Shown piece by piece: positions 19,926-22,104 of a stretch of DNA of 22,104 nt. Position 1 is the first letter of the stretch. Each line of letters starts with the position of its first letter. Made by a program: the position numbers and the translations under genes. A model generated the notes under the pieces. That model was not told where the DNA came from and did not search any database. It worked only from the letters and a program-made list of their open reading frames with translations. The stretch lies in contig NW_003546403.1 in NCBI RefSeq assembly GCF_000090795.2, positions 30,312 to 52,415 of the forward strand, written 5' to 3'. The DNA comes from Amphimedon queenslandica. Taxonomy: Eukaryota; Porifera; Demospongiae; Haplosclerida; Niphatidae.

Positions 19926-20417
19926 CTAAAACTAATAATTTGCTAGTTGATTTATATAATGTTGTGTTGATTTATTGGTTTCCATTGAAATTGACATCAG
20001 AGATGGGTGTGACTACTTTCAAGATCTACTGTATCTATAAACACCATTACAGTACTCCTATGCTTACGTGATAACACGTGATTATAATTTACAGAGATCT
20101 ACTCTAAAATCGTACATTACTATTATGTACTATACACTATAAGCTAATAATTGCTACTGCAGCAACTAATTGTACTTTGGCTTTTCTCACAAGTTTTATT
20201 ATTATACTGTGTATTCGCTTTTCTTAGGTCTTTTATTTGTGCATTTATAAACTTTTCATTTATTGCTGAGAGACTGAGTGAGAGAGGAAAGGAGAGTCTA
20301 TGTGCATACATGTATTGTGTTATGGCACATTTTAATCATTATTATTATTGTTACTATTGTTATTATTGTTACTATTGTTATTGTTGTTTAATTGGCTATC
20401 ATTGACAAATCCCTAAA
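19926..20417. other. Spacer between F-box copies
   Basis: The first part (19926-20200) is unique AT-rich sequence with a CACGTG box at 20075-20080. The second part holds the duplicated flank (20202-20337), then ATT/GTT-rich low-complexity repeats (20338-20390) and the conserved ATG context. No gene is recognised. Confidence 0.6.
20202..20337 (+). repeat. Segmental-duplication flank, copy B
   Basis: The counterpart of 17801-17937, derived from the downstream flank of the E2F gene. It shows small differences (cacttttc/cgcttttc, loss of a few bases in gtgctcatttataca). It marks the left junction of the tandem duplication, whose period is about 2.4 kb. Confidence 0.88.
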
Positions 20418-22104
20418 ATGGCGTCTGAAGCAAAGCGACTCAAACTTGATCCTGAAATCCTTACAGAGGAGGAAACAATGGATGGTTATGAAGGAGAACA
20501 CAATCAGCTAGTCCGGGTACATCAGCTCTCTTCTTTGGATGATTCTGTGAAGGAGAACAAAGAGTATTTATCACTTGATTCTCTACCAAAGGAGATCATA
20601 CAAGAGATATGTATGTTACTGTCACTCAGAGATAAGATGGCCCTAAGATTAGTCAATAGACAACTTTACACGATATGTTCTGATCCTTGTTTGTGGACGA
20701 ACGTTTTCGTTGATGATGCGTACCATAAGACAAATTCTCCATTCATTAAATCAGTTTTAAAAACATGTCAACCACATGTACAGTCACTCAGTTTAAGGGG
20801 GCAGATACCGTTCAGTCAGTATCAATCGAAAATATTCAACTGTAAAAATATTCATACGTTGAATCTGTATGGGTTTGAGATAAGTCTCAGTGCATTCGAG
20901 AAGATTTCTTCACCTTCATATTTTCCTCACTTGCAGTACTTGACGCTCACTTTAGACAAAAGAAATTCTATCAAACTATTTGAGACAAAGTTTTCTTGTT
21001 TTTCCCACTTAAAAAAAACTCGTCATTGTTGTGGGAGGTTTCTTGGGAGGTTCTCACTTTTTTCGGAAGTGGTTGGAAATTAAGTGCTTACCACATATAC
21101 TTATTGTCGTTGGCTATACAATAGGTATAGAACAGCTATACAAGAACTTTACAAGAGCTATACAGCCTCCTCCCATAACTCATTCAGCTCACTTTTCAGC
21201 CTATAAAAGATATCGTCGACCTGTGAACTTTGATTTTTATGACATACCGTTGTATTCATTGCAACTTGGCCCCAATAATTCTGAAACTGTTGCTGTGACT
21301 GCTAATGGTGAACTAATGATTACATTGAGAGATTTTGTTACACCGACTACACAGCCTAATAATGATGATCTTAGCCGACAATATGCTGTTTTTAACAACA
21401 AAGATATTCCTCCTGGTCTACCAGTTTATACGAGTCAATACGGAGTTAATGTTACTGTTCTTGGGTTTGAGTCTGTAACCATATCACTTGAGTCCTTTTG
21501 TTTGATTGTTAAAGACACACCGAATGTGTTAGAAGTTAGTTTTAAAGAATGTACTCTATCAGATTGTATGGATGCCTACCTTGTTCCGTTATCTGAACAC
21601 TGTCTGAAACTGAGAGGATTAAGTTTGTCTCATTTGTCTACTACTGGGGATAGTGGCCATAAAATTGATGTGGAGCATTTTTGGTATCTTTTATCAAAAA
21701 TGCAGTATTTAAAGCTGTTGTCTGTCAACTGTTGCTGTCTTATCCCACCTATCGCTGACTCACCATCATTATCAAAGGAAGGAGGAGGTTCATCACAAGT
21801 ATCTTGTTTCCCTGATATTGATTCAACTGCAAGGGATAATATAATTAACTATATTAAGTGTACGTCCAGTCTCAAAGGTCTTGATGTAACACATTGTCAA
21901 AAATTATGTACATGTTATCAGCATTTGCTTCCAATTGTTTCAAATCTGCAACATCTCATTTATCTCAGAGTCAATTTTAACTATGCAAGCAAAGTGGAAG
22001 TGAAAGGACTTAAAGAAGTGCTTCAGAATTGCCAGCAGCTCTCCGTTCTCTGTATTAACAAAGCGAAACTCACACTACCAGTTGATCCTGCACTGTATAG
22101 TAAC
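20418..22104 (+). pseudogene. F-box/leucine-rich-repeat protein, copy 2, with +1 frameshift, partial at window end
   Basis: The start is identical to that of copy 1 (MASEAKRLKLDPE), and the F-box is intact (about residues 51-97). At 21011-21018 a run of eight A replaces the seven of copy 1 at 18662-18668, and the frame then ends at 21083. In the +1 frame the coding sequence continues without a stop from the A run to the window end (22104) and stays clearly homologous to copy 1 through FYDIPLYSLQLGPN, IPPGLPVYTSQYG, VLEVSFKECTLSDCMDAYLVPL and LQNCQQLSVL. A roughly 25-residue Ser/Gly-rich insertion near 21757-21820 is new. The long clean frame after the shift suggests a very recent mutation or a sequence error. 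If it is an error, this is an intact gene. Confidence 0.82.

Overview
This is eukaryotic, animal-type genomic DNA. The genes are intron-rich, with many canonical GT-AG introns, some as short as 42-69 nt. The non-coding DNA is AT-rich and full of the palindromic motif TACATGTACATGTA. NUP205, an atypical E2F (E2F7/8) and a RING/TRAF-zinc-finger family point to a metazoan. The compact introns and GTACAT-rich spacers fit a demosponge such as Amphimedon. That assignment is inference and was not searched.

Layout. (1) 1-2770, minus strand: two tandem RING/TRAF-type zinc-finger genes, the first cut by the window edge, separated by a 540-bp MITE with long terminal inverted repeats. (2) 3121-11606, minus strand: the 5' two-thirds (15 exons, about 1,251 codons) of NUP205, a scaffold nucleoporin. 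Its introns carry a 187-bp tandem repeat array and three or four small DNA transposons, one a hAT-type element with a perfect 8-bp target duplication. The last visible exon ends at a good splice donor. The remaining ~700 codons are absent before the TRAF genes, so these either lie inside a NUP205 intron or the gene is broken here. (3) 11607-12519: a head-to-head control region with three CACGTG boxes, two inverted CCAAT boxes and GC-rich E2F-like sites, then an E2F consensus site next to a YY1-like site in the likely first intron of the E2F gene. (4) 12520-17678, plus strand: an E2F7/8-type repressor in about 12 coding exons, with two DNA-binding domains and their RRxYD motifs. (5) 18090-22104, plus strand: two tandem F-box/leucine-rich-repeat genes made by a segmental duplication that also copied the downstream flank of the E2F gene. 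Copy 1 is a single intact 611-codon exon. Copy 2 has one extra A in a homopolymer that shifts the frame, with the rest of the reading frame open to the window end.

Functional reading. NUP205 builds the inner ring of the nuclear pore, and E2F7/8 represses S-phase genes. The shared promoter with CCAAT and E2F-like sites suggests growth- or cell-cycle-linked expression of both. The TRAF-like and F-box genes look like locally expanding families of ubiquitin-system proteins and have no obvious pathway link to the two conserved genes.
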